Below, piece by piece: positions 1 through 12,772 of a stretch of 64,000 nt of DNA. The position numbers and the translations under genes are program-made. The first letter of the stretch is position 1; each line of letters opens with the position of its first letter. The stretch covers positions 38,080,995-38,144,994 of the forward strand of contig BTRK01000001.1 in NCBI GenBank assembly GCA_036245805.1, read 5' to 3'. This DNA comes from Pristionchus mayeri. Its lineage: Eukaryota; Nematoda; Chromadorea; Rhabditida; Neodiplogasteridae. The notes beneath the pieces were generated by a model that saw nothing but the letters and a program-made list of their open reading frames with translations, was not told the DNA's origin and made no database searches.

Positions 1-41
1 TGTCCAACCACATCTTCCTCCTCCCTCCTTCCTATACTCAC

Positions 42-1472
42 CCTCGCTGATCCACTTGTGCTCCTCCTCGTCATCTCCTCTCAGCATGGTAATCTCCTCT
101 TCTCCTTCCTTGTCCTCTCTTCTCTCCTTCACTTCTCCTCCCTCCTCCTCTCGCATCGGCAGCTGACCACCTCGAATCTGCTCCTGCACATCCTCCTTCC
201 TGTGAGGACCGGGGTCCTGAAAATAGATGTTTTAATCACACGTGGGCACCATTGCTGCTAGCATCAACACCCTCCCGGTTTCGGAAAGTGTTCATAATAC
301 TTCTTCCAATTATATAATAAGACACCACTTTCCGTGAACCCTACCGGTTGCTGTATAAAGAAATATCATAACGTCTGTCTGTCTGTCTGTCTGTCCGCCT
401 GTCTGTCTGTCTGTCTGACCGTCTGTCTGTCGGTGACGCTTTTTTTCAAATCGCTCTAACGCGCTTCAAACTCATCCTATGTGCCTAAGACCTTGAGCAT
501 ATGAACTCCCTTGACGAGCGCTTTCAAAGTTTGATCTTTGATATTTGTAGTTTGATCTTTTTCTTCAAATCGCTATAACTTGGCTCAAAATCATCCTATG
601 TGCATGGGACCTTGACCATATGAACTCCCTTGACGAGCGCTTTCAAAATTTGATCTTTGTAGTTTGATCTTTGATCTTTTCCTTCAAATGGCTCTAGCTC
701 GCTTCAAAATCATCGTAGAAGGACCTTGACCGTTGTCATCCCCATGGCGAGCGCTTTTAAAATATGAAACTTGATCTTTGATCTTTGATCTATTTTCTTC
801 GATTCGATCTAACTCGGCTCAAAATCATCCTACGACGCTAAGACCTTGACCGTTAGCATCCTCACGACGAGCACTTTCAGCACACCACGCAGCATAGTGT
901 ATTTTACCAAATCGCAGAAAACTCAAATGCACCCCGTGCACCACCCACCACACCATCCCAACCTGCTTTCACTCCCCGCAGCGTAAGCGTTGTGAAAGGA
1001 AAGGCTCGTGAGGCCGAGGGTGATTCGAAAAAGTTGGGATGGGGCGAGGCCTCACGAGCCTTTCACAACGTTTTAAGCAGGCTTCTACTTGCATACCTTA
1101 GAACACGGTAACGTAGTTATTTGCGCATTCACAAACCCATCTTTTAAAATATAGCACATAGCTGTTTTAAAATCTCCCAACTTACTCTCACTCCCCGCAG
1201 CGTAAGCGTTGTGAAAGGCTCGTGAGGCCGAGGGTGATTCGAAAAAGTTGGGATGGGGCGAAGCCCCATCCCAACTTTTTCGAATTGCCCGAGGCCTCAC
1301 GAGCCTTTTACAACGTTTTAAGCAGGCTTTCACCAGTCGCGTCCAATTGTTATCCTTAAAACACAACCCCGCGAACCACGTAGCGACCGAAGGTCGCTAG
1401 TTTTTTTAGTATAGATAGTGGGCACCCTCCAGGGGTTTGATAGTCAGCAGCAATTCCTGCCCACATAAGGTT

Positions 1473-1528
<56 letters not shown>

Positions 1529-4500
1529 GCTGTCGAAATAACGTTACAAAATTGAAATCGAATTATTCATATTCATATTCTTTATTCAGCAACACTTTCA
1601 CGAGCGTGATGGGACGTGATGGGACGTGATGGGGAGGTTATTTGAAAGGCGAGTAGTGTGCGCAAGTATTCTTATCTTTACTAACTACTCATATCCTCTG
1701 ATAAATTTCAAAAATGCACATTGTTTTTGTTAATCAGGATTCGCGTACTTGTTCCAAGCGTTTTAAATCGGATTTCATGCTATGTGAAAATATTTACTCA
1801 TGCACGACTGGCGTATCTAAATAGGCAGGACGGTTGCGAGTGAAATACAAAACGAACAGGGCTAGCAACTAGAGTTCAAAATTAGGCTCTTCGATGAGTG
1901 TATAGAATGAGGATCTCTTGCAGTGCGGTCGCAACGACTAATGGCGAATTTTCTGTACAAAAGTAGACGATTATAAGAATTTCCGAACGCTAGTTTAGCA
2001 ACGCACCGACAAGTACTCGATCTTCTTCTTCGCCCTCTCGCGCACGATCTCCTCCTCGATCGCCTGCGTGATCTCCGCCTCCCGATGCTCTGCAACGAAA
2101 ATCGATATTTTTTTGGCTTAGTGGTCTAAGGCGCTTTCATCTCGGAAACATGGCAGAATGCTGTGGTTAGAATCCCACCTTGTACAAAAATCTTTTGCCA
2201 TGTTATGAGGAGTTCCTTGACATTAAACTAGATGTGTATAAACGGAATACGGAAATTCCGGATTGATCACTTGATCATAGTGATCACAGTCCGGATTGAT
2301 CGTAGTGACTAAACTCTCCGGAGAACAAGGAGAGATTCGGGCACTTCTTGGATATTTGACCCCCCCCCCTTCCTCCCTTATCCCACTCATTTCTTGGTAT
2401 CATTCCCTGATTTTCGGTCGAACAATCTCTTTGTGATGGGAAGGGAGAGAGGGGGTGGGCCAAATATCCAAGAAGTGCTCGAATTCCCGCACTCACTCCG
2501 TTCGCTCCACACGTTGCGGGCGGCCCAGACCAGTGCGATGACGCAGTACAGTAATCCTGGCACGGCGACGACCGTCAGATGGTCGAGGATCGAGTGAAGA
2601 CCGACGGAGCAGACGCCCGCAATACCGTCAGTTGATGCCTGCGAGATGAGGTACTTGTGAGAGATGAGATACAGATTTCAGAAGGTTCGAAATATCTATC
2701 GGTGAACTGAAATTTGTGCGGATTTTAGGCGCTCCTTTCTTCCCATAAATGGTGAATGCCACTAAACCTTTTAGTGGAAGAAGAAGCGCGAGAATATCTG
2801 AATATGCGACTAGGATGAATCTAACTTAAATAAACATGGCAACAATGTTATCTTGCCCTATTGAGGTTACTGTAAGCTACAGTACCATGCTGAGACCGAA
2901 GGCGATTATTCCGATGGCGATGGAGACGAGGACGACGCCAGCGACGAGATAGAAGCGGACGCCCGGTCGGGAGAAGGAATCGTCGCTGCAAGAGAGAGGG
3001 ATACTGTAGTTCTCCTAATAGGCATTGCGCGATTCATCATGCTCGTGTAAGTAGAGAGAGGCTACGGTAATGCAGTGTTTTCAGCAATGCAAATTACACA
3101 TGAAACGGAACACCAAAATCCGCAACAAAGGAGATTTCTAAAAGCAGGTTAACACACGTACCTCTTGATCTCGTCCTCTTTCTCATTCTCACGCGCGGCC
3201 GCTTTGCTGGCGGATGCGGCGGAGAGCGCGTATGCCGCCGCGAGGAAGCCGATCGAGGCGAGCAGGGAGACGTGAGACACCACCGAAGTCAGCCAGCACC
3301 TGAGAATAGCGCTAATTAGACTAATTAGTAATTAATCAAATTATTGAAGCACCGCAGTTGCATAAAAGATTTTAAGAAAAAATCAGAGGTACATTTCGTC
3401 GTCGAGACTGGGTTCGCGGACGAACACTGCTAGGCCAGTGTCCACAGTTGTGTACATTCAACAAATACATAACTAGTAGCTCACCATTTCGAATCCAGCA
3501 GCGTGTTCCTTATGACGACGCCGTGTGCGGCCAGTTTGCATTCCGAGAGCTGAAAGGCAGCACCATTTTGACAGAATTTAGATAATTTTTTGCGGCTGTT
3601 ACCCTGGAAACTTCTGTATTGAAAGTCTAACAGGCAGTGTGAGAAAGTGACATTGGATTAGCAGTGTGCCATCCGAGTCTCGAAAACTGAATCTTTATTT
3701 GTACATGAGAACGAAACAATTGCCAAGTTACATGCAAGCATTCCATAAAGCAGAGATCGAAAAGTCATGCTGCCGAAATATTTTAAAATTTTTAAGAATT
3801 TTATTTATGAGAAAAACGTGCCGCTTTTTAATGATTCTGATTATTCTCGACGTCCTCTATCCAACGGTGTAGCACTTTTACCCTTGTGCTCATCGCTGGG
3901 TAAAATAAACCTGCCCGCGAATCATAACGTGAAAATAGGATTTTGAGACTGTGGTGGGTTATTTCTCAGCTGCGGCACGTTATCCCAGAACGGGACCACG
4001 TTTTTATTTATTCATTCAATGGGGCCGATAATGTGATGAAGAAAGTCCGATGTGTTTGCTAATGGAGGGTACGTTTTTTGACATGCCGATATCTACATAC
4101 TTTTCGATCTATGGCATAAAGAAAAACATCAAAGATCACCTCAGCGAGGGGGCCGATCGATCCGGTGCCCCAGCAGATGAGGTAGACGGCGAAGGAGAGC
4201 ATACAGCAGGCGATGGCAAAGATGACGTCAGAGTTGACGAAGATATCAGAACGGACAGCCAGGAAGAACTGCAACAGACATGATTTAGCTTTGAGAAAAT
4301 GTTGATAGGTCGACTATCCTGAATCACATGGAACTGTCTGACTCAAATCCTAGAGGTCCAACAATAAAGTGCATTCAGTTCGTAAGAAAGATAGGAAGCA
4401 TGGAGTGTGGTTTGAATCTAATGATTAAACATAAAAAATAATCCAATCGATAACTGACAAAGATTCCCATGCAACTGATTCCGAGTCCGAAGCAGATGAG

Positions 4501-7500
4501 CGCTCGGAAGATGCGGAAGGAGAGGAACTGATCGGGAGAGGAGATCAGCGGGTTCCTGAATGAATAAGCCAACGATCGATCTCTGGCTCTCGCCATCTTT
4601 TATGCACCCCCCCCCCCGCGTACCCTAACGTGCGAGAGCATAGGCTTGCACCATTGAAGTCAGCTTCAAGACCACTCGTCTGGAATACCGACCCAACCAA
4701 GAAATGCATTTGTTCCCCACCCACCGCAACATTTTTTGACCATCGACCTTACCGGTATTCAGGAGTTAGCTTCAATCCCTGCCCATCTATGTGGGAAAGT
4801 GTGGAAAATGACGAAAGTTATGCCTCCACAAGTTCTCAGAAATCAAAGATATGTTCCCCGGAGCAAATGCATTCGTTGATTACATTAACGAGTCACAGCT
4901 ATTGAGGCTTCTACAGATCTGATATCGAATCAAAGATCACACCTGCAGGGCATGAAGCACTGGTCGATCAGGGGCCGGATGCGCTCGTGACTCGTGTAGA
5001 CGAGCGGGAAGATGCACTGCATCGACTCGGGACGAGAGGCGCTGTAGCGAAGCTGAAAGACAGGTATTGAAGTAAGAACATTTTACGATCATGGAAACTT
5101 CAATTCGCTTTTTTAAAGGCAGAGGATTGGGAATCAGCCGAAGAGAAACGGGGGTCAGTTGAATTCTTGAAAAATGAAGCTTCTCCTATACCCACTTTTT
5201 CGCATAGCATTTATCTTTAGCATCACATTTGACGTATGTCCTTTTCTTGAAAATAAAATAATAACAACAACAACAACAACAAGAAGCCAAAACAACTGAC
5301 GGTGCAGTTCTCGTTGGTCCAAATGTCATTCTCGGCGGTTCGGCTGCAGTCGATCAGCTCCGACGGGAAGACTCCCTCCCTGCAGGAAAAAAAATCGATA
5401 ATCACCTTCGATCGTACGCCGGTTCCCTCATTTCAACCCCCTTCTCTCACTCTCCAGTGCCCCTGGAATCTAATGTGACCTTACTTCTATCATCCCGATT
5501 AATTTATGACCTCTGTAATCATTCCCCACCTCCTCTATTCAATGCCTATGACCCCTTTTGAATGCACAGGTGTTGTAATATCCACCCCCCCCCCATCCTG
5601 ACATCTGATCCCTGCCCGAAGCTGGTGTGAGATTAACTGATTCCACACAATTATGTCATTGCGCAATCCCGTTTCGGCCGGAACCAGAGGGGGCTGAAAG
5701 AGGGGGGGGGGGAGAAAAAACCGATTTCTCATATATTGTCTGCTCACTGATGGGCTACAAATCGATCCTAAGGAACCTCGTGGATCACATTGAAATTAGC
5801 CCCAAGAGTATCATCCTAAAGATCAAAGATCGATCGATCATTTGGCGACATCTTGACAATCCCTTTCCAAGGTCAAAACAAATATCTTCCCTTTGCATGA
5901 CAATAGCCGAGTATCCTTCCACAAGAAACTCGACGATCAAAGATCACTCACTTGATGGCATCCTCGCAGTGCTCCCATACTCGTCTGCACTCGCCCACGC
6001 TGAATCGCTGATATACATCCATCTTTCCAACCTGCAAAAACAATAATTTAATTAAAGCATATGTTTATCGATATTTTATCCCTCCTGCATAGTGTGCGAA
6101 AAATTATTGTTACTGTATTTTGAAATTGTAATCCCTCATTGCTTCTCTCCACGCCTCTCCATCCCGTCAGCATTCATAAATTTTCCCGCCTTTTCCCCCG
6201 TCATACTCCTCTCCACCATTCAGACTCCACGTGTTGCTTTCAATTTTGAGCGGGCTTCTGCTTTATCTTTTCCCTGGCGATCGCCATTCAACCACGAGTA
6301 TCCCAGCTACCGTACTCAGACGCTAGACAACGGGGTCACACACGAAGATTGATATCAATCAATCGCCGAGTCTTCCCATTCACTACCCAACAGTTCCGCG
6401 TTAGGCAAACAATAGCGGCAAAACATAATGCACATAATTCTTATTCAGTGATCTCCACGGGACCGGATGGGGTCACTTAGCTTGCGAGAGTGGGGGGGGG
6501 GGCATTTCTTGCGATATTGTGACCCCCGCACACGATAATTTTGTAAATTTCCCCTGCACTTAACCGGGATCAATCCATAAATAAATAAATCAATCATTCT
6601 TTATCGTATCAAGTGATAGGAGCTCAGAAGAGCATGGGTCGGTGCTCTTCAAAGGTTGCACTCCACCATTGGGTGCCAATAGCACGGTTAGGTATTAGGT
6701 CAGATGATCACCGTCGGATGATAACCTTCCTGATGATAACCAAAAAGGTATCTTCTGTAGGATTTTCATAGCATGTTTTGAACATCTCTTGGGAGGTATG
6801 AGCTAAACTGAAAATCATATAAGGATTGGGATATGTCTGCTCGGGTCATTTCCATGTTAGTGCACACTCGGTTTAGGTCGTCTCTACCGGGATCGTTCTG
6901 GTCTAACTCCCAACCCAAGACGCAGAATCGCAGCCGATCTCGGTTGTTTCCCAGTTTTTGCCACCTCTTATAGTTCTAAACTGCATGTCTTAACTCGCCC
7001 TCAGGACATTGCCGTGCAATCCACCTCCCTTCCACTGTTCTCTCATCCCAGATGTGTGCCAAAATGATGGGGGGCAAATCGGCGCGTGTTCTCCTCATTT
7101 CGTGTGCTATCTCACCGGTTATACAAAGCGACGTACATTCATTCCATCAACATCGTCAAGGAGCTTTCTCCGAATTTCCTTTTATTTTATGGATGGACTA
7201 AATATTAGCATTTGTAGAGCGAGATAGGGGGTGCAAACAAGAGAGTTCGCGCTGATTTGCCATCACTAGTGGACGCACCAAAATGGGCAAGATCAAACTC
7301 CAGCCGTATCCCCGATGTACTCTGTCTGGGCATATTAGGCGATCTCCGTTTCTCCTCGACTCGTGACTTTGGAGAGCCAACCCCCTATGCATGTTTCGTG
7401 TTTTTGAAAGACCTCATTACTCCCTGTCCATGGCTGCCTGCGCACTGCTTTGTCTGGCTTAATGGCTGTGAGAGGGCTGGGGAGAGGAGAGAGAGAGAGG

Positions 7501-9621
7501 GGGGGGGGGGTGAGTGAGAAGAGAGGGAGGGGGAGAGGAGAGAGTTGGAGTGTCGATTTCCTACTAGAGATCAGCCTGTCCGATTGGACAGCGCGGGGGG
7601 AGGCGGGCGAGGTTGGGAAAGGAGGGAGGGGGGAGGAGGACATAAAACGACTGAATAAATGGCCCCTTCAACCCAGTGCTCTGAAGAAATAGAGTAGAGG
7701 AGTGAATGTTAATCGTTAGTGGACCGGGGGAGGGGGGAGGAGAGAGGAGTGAAGAGGTGGAATGGAAACAATCAAGAGAGGCGGAAGAGGAAGAGATACT
7801 GTTCTCAATCAAGTAACAAAAATGAAAATCTTGTTGATGAAAGTGGTGAGAATTTCCGAGAAGAACGGTTCCTCTCTTGATATTAGTCAGAATTGGAAAG
7901 AAATATATGCCTTCTGCGTTTCCCAGAACAATCATCAAAATGCTGACTAACTAATTCCGCGTAGACTAGGTTTGCCTAGCATATCCCTCAATCCCTTACA
8001 TTTTTCTCATGGAGGATACACAAACTGAAGTCGAAATTGAGCGAAGAGCACATGGTATGCATACAGCTGGATATGATAAAATATTGATACTGGAGGCTAC
8101 ACATATGATTATGAGGGCGTCAGCAAACTAGTAGCACAGACGACCACTTCCTAATCGTTGGACAGCAGCATCCAAGCAGCGGGTTTATTCTAAGCGCAAC
8201 CAGTCAAAGCGCCATAATTTAAAGGCGTGTCAGAAATGTGATAAAGCTACCTAGTCGGCACTTGTTCGATAATTGGTAGACCCTCCCCTTTCTCCCCTAC
8301 CCCAATCATTTCTTGGTATCTCTCCCTGATTTTCGGCCACACAACCCCTCTGCGATGGGGAGGGAATGAGAAATGAGAGGGAAGAAGAGAGGGGGCGGGC
8401 CAAATATCCAAGAAGTGCCACCTAGTCATTTTAAAGTTTTTAAATTAAAGAAACGCACTTTTAAATTGCGATCGATGAACTTGCTCTCGTTGCACGGCCG
8501 GTAGATGATGCCGCACAACATCGGACGGAGCACTTCCCAGCATCTGCAACGATCGATTGATTGGCACTATGTCGGATGAGAACTGGGACATCATGCCGCC
8601 TTTGATGTATCAAAGGCGGCATGACGTCATAGTTCTGATCCGACTTAGTGCCGATTGATTTGATCTCCTTTTCGCAGTAACGTTCGAAGAGCACCAAAGT
8701 GGTCGATCGGTTCTTTCCATCTACTTCAATGCTATGTTTCCCTCACCTTCAATCTTTATACCCAACACATTAAGCGCCATTAAGAAAATAATACCAGGTA
8801 AGAGCAGTTTGGTATGTCGGCTCAATGACAGCTCAGGTCATAGAGAATAAACTGTGGAAAAAACAAACACTAAATATAGAGAATCTCACTCGGGAAGTCC
8901 TTTGAGCACCTCGTACTCTTGGGGAAACGGCTGTCTGCTGGGCACGTACTTGTAGTCTATCAGCTGGTCGAAACAAGACTCGCCTGAGGGCACCACGCCT
9001 GAATGAGCTGATTAACTAGTTAGATATACAGAATGGCGCTATGCTGGATAGAACTAAGACGTCGTGTACGCCTTTGATATATCACAGGCAACCTGACGTC
9101 ACAGTTCTCATCCAACCTAGTGCCGACAGAACGCTTTTCCATGGCTTTCCACAAAAAGCAATAAATGTATCCCTAACAATCTTTGCATCCCACCCATTTT
9201 TTGCCCAATTGCAAGGCCATATCTCACGTCTCATAGTGAAAATGGTTCTATGCCAAAATAGCGTGGAAATCGGCGTTAAGGTGATGCGAAAATGCGATGG
9301 AAATTTTGAAAACTCACAACTGGAGGTAGAGTCGTTGCTGGGGAACGGCAGCTGTGCGTGGCACATTTCACTGTACGTCCACAGCCCCTTGCCGAGCTCC
9401 TTGTTTCGCTTGTGCGCTCGATAAAGGCCCTATGTGTATACTTTAGATATTTAAAAAAATACAAAAATGGTTGTAAAACCAAAGAAATTAAGTGACCAAC
9501 AAAAACAAACCAGCTTTCTCGGATTTGCTGTTGTCGTTTGCGACTTGGCGACCTCATGGTCCACTGACCCACTCGATGAGACGGGGAGTAGTAGGGCAAG
9601 CGAGACTATGACTACCCTCAT
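42..9621 (-). CDS. Gene Q1: 5' part of third Smoothened-like copy (15 exons), runs off left edge
   Basis: Exons: 9511-9621, 9318-9429, 8890-8998, 8459-8543, 5952-6031, 5301-5379, 4943-5052, 4459-4555, 4140-4268, 3485-3549, 3162-3299, 2886-2985, 2497-2638, 2007-2089, 42-216. These encode 538 residues in unbroken phase: signal peptide MRVVIVSLALLLPVSSSGS, Cys-rich ectodomain, TM1 (exon 8) to TM5 (exon 13) and most of loop 3. Protein identity to Q2 is very high; differences include ECRRVWEHC for ECTRVREHC, CFGLGISC for CFGLAMIC, and ALSAASASK for ALNAASATK. Exon 15 carries six extra codons in an acidic Glu/Lys stretch. TM6, TM7 and the tail would lie left of position 1. Introns are about 50 bp to 2.4 kb; the 6,032-8,458 intron holds purine-rich tracts and a MITE. 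The gene looks intact as far as seen. Confidence 0.72.
371..890 (+). repeat. GTCT microsatellite and ~115-bp degenerate tandem repeat
   Basis: A (GTCT)n tract at 371-432 is followed by about four units containing TTCAAATCGCTCTAAC, AAAATCATCCTATGTGC, GACCTTGACCATATGAACTC and TTTGATCTTTGATC. Q1 intron 14. Confidence 0.75.
970..1330. repeat. Two related foldback repeats (CGTAAGCGTTGTGAAAGG)
   Basis: Copies at about 970-1,085 and 1,192-1,330 start GCAGCGTAAGCGTTGTGAAA and end CACAACGTTTTAAGCAGG. The second contains the full inner palindrome around GGGGCGAAGCCCC. Q1 intron 14. Confidence 0.65.
1480..1570 (-). mobile_element. LINE 3' tail remnant with (TA)n
   Basis: A (TA)n run at about 1,482-1,526 is followed by GTCGAAATAACGTTACAAAA and AATTGAAATCGAA. 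This closely matches the tail of the LINE at 63,255-63,330. It lies in Q1 intron 14. Confidence 0.5.
2115..2187 (+). repeat. tRNA-like (Ser/Leu type) relic in Q1 intron 13
   Basis: GGCTTAGTGGTCTAAGGCGC and GGTTAGAATCCCACC give A- and B-box similarity. The Q2 counterpart at 41,460-41,526 keeps the perfect GGTTCGAATCCCACC. Confidence 0.5.
2339..2480. mobile_element. GGCACTTCTT-family MITE in Q1 intron 13
   Basis: Inverted ends GGCACTTCTTGGATATTTG and CAAATATCCAAGAAGTGC surround a C-run and a G-rich tract. A counterpart is at 41,688-41,830 in Q2. Confidence 0.7.
7480..7765 (+). repeat. Purine-rich tract in Q1 intron 4
   Basis: GA/GGA-rich stretches alternate with short unique sequence; the counterpart in Q2 is 49,375-49,640. 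Frames here are compositional artefacts. Confidence 0.75.
8257..8419. mobile_element. GGCACTTCTT-family MITE in Q1 intron 4
   Basis: A 163-bp element with inverted ends (GGCACTTGTTCGATA and ATATCCAAGAAGTGCC) and 8-bp duplication ACCTAGTC (8,249-8,256 and 8,420-8,427). The Q2 counterpart is at 50,178-50,340. Confidence 0.75.
8563..8652. mobile_element. CRE-bearing palindromic MITE in Q1 intron 3
   Basis: A 90-bp palindrome begins GGCACTATGTCGGATGAG and ends CATCCGACTTAGTGCC-like. It has an 8-bp target duplication GATTGATT (8,555-8,562 and 8,653-8,660). One arm contains TGACGTCA, the CREB/ATF octamer. It sits next to the acceptor of exon 4. Q2 has the same insertion at 50,488, so it predates the duplication. 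Confidence 0.75.
9035..9124. mobile_element. CRE-family MITE in Q1 intron 2
   Basis: A diverged member of the same palindromic family (GGATAGAAC..GACGTC...CATCCAACCTAGTGCC). A partly deleted counterpart is at 50,934-51,015 in Q2. Confidence 0.6.
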
Positions 9622-9668
9622 CTTCGATGATCACTACTGACAGCCACCCGTAACGGCTATGAGAGCAT

Positions 9669-9670
9669 CT
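9669..9670 (-). promoter_or_regulatory. Splice acceptor in Q1 5' UTR (cis or trans)
   Basis: TTCATTACAG ends 48 nt before the ATG at 9,621, and the same acceptor occurs 41 nt before the Q2 ATG (51,539-51,540). It is either the end of a 5'-UTR intron or, if the host is a nematode, a spliced-leader site. Confidence 0.4.
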
Positions 9671-9719
9671 GTAATGAATGACAATAATATTAAAAATAAT
9701 ATAATATTCATAATAATAA

Positions 9720-10800
9720 TGGCATTAGCAAGGAGGAAAGGCAATTATTTCACAAACAACAAACATAAAAAAGAGCACTGATAACAGCAGAATGAGAACA
9801 GAATCGGCTGGCAATAAGGGCAAAATAAGCGGGAGAGTATAGGCAGAACTGTAGAACGTGGGTTCCGGGAGGAAAGCGTGTGTACTGCCAAGAAACAGAG
9901 GATGGGTGTGAATAAAATAACGATCTCTGTCAGAAAAATCGTATGGCGCGAGAGAGATTGTTCTCATATCGAAGAGAAAAGAACAAGAGAACGTGCCTTT
10001 TACAAGCAGAATTCGCATGGACGAAAAGCAAAATTGCAATGATTTCATGTACTACTCATATAAAAATACAGCTCTTTGAATGTCGCGAGTTGCACAAAGC
10101 ATGCGCGCTCATTGCCAGGAAACCGAGCCTCATTGCGAATAGAATAGAGAGCAGGGAGCGCTGTCTGCAAAAGTCAGGGGCTAGAGATTGCTCCCCAGTG
10201 ATGAGAGCAATGAAAGAGAACAGAGCAATCGAAAGTGCACTATATTAATGGCATTCGCAAATACGAACAGCATTAATTTTTGCGAACAACTAACATGAAA
10301 AACGGCTGGAAATAACAGTAAAATAGCTGGAGAATCCCGACAGCACTTTAGAGCTTGCGAATTACACTAGCACGCTTATTGCCAGGAAACCGAGCCTCAG
10401 TGCGAATAAAATAGAGAGCGATCTCTGTCAGAAAAGATAGTGTTGGGTGAGAATTCTCATATCGGAGAGAGAAAGAAAGGAAGAAAGATAAAAACGGCTG
10501 GCAACGAACGCAAAATAGTGGGAGCGTGTGGAAAGTCCTTTAGAACTCGCGAGTTCCGAGGTAAAAGCGCGTATTGCCAGGAAACAGAGCCTCGGTGCGA
10601 GGAGAATAGAGAGCAGGGAGTGCTGTCTGAAAGATTGTCTAGCGTGTGAGAGATTGTGCCCAGTGGGGTGAGAAAGAAAGTAAGAAAGGAAGAAATATAG
10701 AGGAAGAGAGGCAGAGAAAAGAGCAAGAGAAAGTGCGCACAGCGAACGAGCAAAAAAGCAACTGAGCGCGCTACTCGACTCGAGAATTGCCGGACGTCAA
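9720..10800 (+). promoter_or_regulatory. Q1 upstream region with degenerate ~250-bp tandem units
   Basis: Several diverged units share GGCTGGCAATAAGGGCAAAATA, GCCAGGAAAC.GAGCCTC and ATAGAGAGCAGGGAGCGCTG. One fewer set remains upstream of Q2 (51,600-52,070). The region lies just 5' of the receptor start and should hold the promoter, but no TATA box or known factor site stands out. Confidence 0.4.
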
Positions 10801-10879
10801 TACTGGGTCCCTACAGTATCCTAATCTACAAAAATTCAGGGAACATTTGATTTTTATTTTTCATATTCAAAAAATATTT

Positions 10880-12722
10880 CTAGGTAGGGATGGCAACGGT
10901 GTTTACGAATGAGCAAAATTATTCACAGAATGGTACACAACTGAAAGCTATACCTGCCCCATTCCGACTTTTCACTTTAGTTTTGTAAAGAAATGTTTAA
11001 TTAATTAGAAAAATATTAACGAATGATAAGCAAAAGGCCGACGCTTTCAGTCCAAGTGGAGCACATCGCAAGTCATGTTTTTTACTAAAATTATCGCAAA
11101 CTGAAATTCTGTTGCGTTGTAAAACTTTATGAACGAGGTTCAATAATTTTTTTCTCATGTTAACGGTACTCCGACAGCAATAAAACATCGCTTAAAAATG
11201 GAAAAAAAAGGTTTAATATTGGTAGAACTTCAGAATCACTTGGTTACGATAGCGGGAACTTTAAAATTCATTTCCACGCAGGGCGACATTAGTATATTTC
11301 TGGTTTTTTGCAGAGCATGCGTGATGGGATGATGTACCAAATATCACAAAATCTCGAACATACTAATGTCGCCCTTCAAGAAAACGAAAAAAAATACATT
11401 TTCACAACGTTAAAATGCTCAACTTTGACGGCCTCATCCTCCAACATTTTATATTTTTTATTTATTTTTATTGTGAAAACAATTTTTTGTGAATCATAAT
11501 CTACTCAAACTGAGGAAATGAAGCCTCAACACTTAATTCTGAAAACCTGCTTATTTTCGATCGCTTCGTGCGCCTTCATTTCTACAACATGCATCTTCTT
11601 GCCATGCTTATCGCACTTTCATTATATATTTATATTCATTCCAATCAATAAAATAGTTTGAAAATTACATTAAATATTTTTAAAAAATGTTTTAAAATAT
11701 TGAAAGAATTTGGCTTGAAAATTACGGTAGTTTGAAAGAAAAAGCGTCGGAAGGAGGCAACCAATATTCCGTACTCAAAAATTCGGGCTGCCGTCCCTAT
11801 TTCTAGGAACAGCAGCCGTGTTTATGAATGAGCAGAACAATTAACAAATTGGTGTGCAAATGGAAGCATACCCTACCCCATTTCGAGTTTTCACAATAGT
11901 TTTTCAAAAATAATGTAAAATAATAAGAAAAACAATAATGAATGTGGATGACGAAGCCGACGTTTTGAGTCCAAGTGGAGCGCATCACAAGTCACTATTA
12001 TACTCAATTTATCGCGAACTGAAAATATTTCAGCACAGTCCATATGAATTAATTATTTCTTATTAATTTTTAACCCGCTCTAAAAAAGCGATATATCACC
12101 AATCATAACCAAAAACACCCACAAATATCTCGGTGTTTCAGAAGCGTCAAGCAAGTGCAGGGATTACGGTAATCTAGAAGTAAAATAACATTTTCTATGA
12201 AACCGCTAATAGTATATTTTTCGTTTTCTAGTATGCGGTGTAAAACAGGGTTTATCGCAATATAACCAAAAATCTCGAATGTACTATTAGTGGTTTTAAA
12301 GAAAAAGCAAAAAATGCATTTTCACAACGGTAAAATGCGCGGCTTTGACGGCCTCATTCTCTAATATCTTATATTTTTATTTATTTTTATTGCGAAAATA
12401 ATTTTTTGTGATTGATAATCTACATAAACTGAGGGAATGAAGCTTCAACACTTAGTTCTGAAAACACATGTATTTTCGATCGCTTCGTCCTTCTCCAATT
12501 CTCCAATATGTCTCTTCTTGCCATGCTTGGTGTTCTTTCAATATGTGTTAATATTCATTCCAATCAATAAAATAGTTCAAAAAATCGCATTAAATATTTT
12601 TAAAAAATGTTTTAAAATATTGAAAGAATTTGGCTTGAAAAGTACGGTAGTTTGAAGGAAAAGCGTCGGAAGGAGGTATCCATTATTCCGTACTCAAAAA
12701 TTTCCGATGCCGTCCCTAGATA
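10880..12722. mobile_element. Tandem pair of ~0.9-kb TIR elements
   Basis: Two diverged copies (about 10,880-11,800 and 11,800-12,722) each carry GTTTAYGAATGAGCARAA near the start, an internal inverted repeat and a TTCATTCCAATCAATAAAATAG block near the end. The outer ends TAGGGATGGCA and TGCCGTCCCTA are inverted. No transposase is visible. The array separates the old 3' end from the Q1 upstream region. Confidence 0.6.
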
Positions 12723-12772
12723 TTTCTATAGTGTTTACTTTATATTTTAATATTTATATTTATATTTATATT

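Noticed and set aside
376..431. CRISPR-like array or satellite
   Set aside because: The GTCT repeat is a simple microsatellite, the 115-bp units lack spacers, and this is eukaryotic DNA.
1862..2095. Arg-rich minus-strand frame (RRRSRRRSCARGRR)
   Set aside because: It is the wrong frame of receptor exon 14; the conserved frame encodes AEITQAIEEEIVRERAK.
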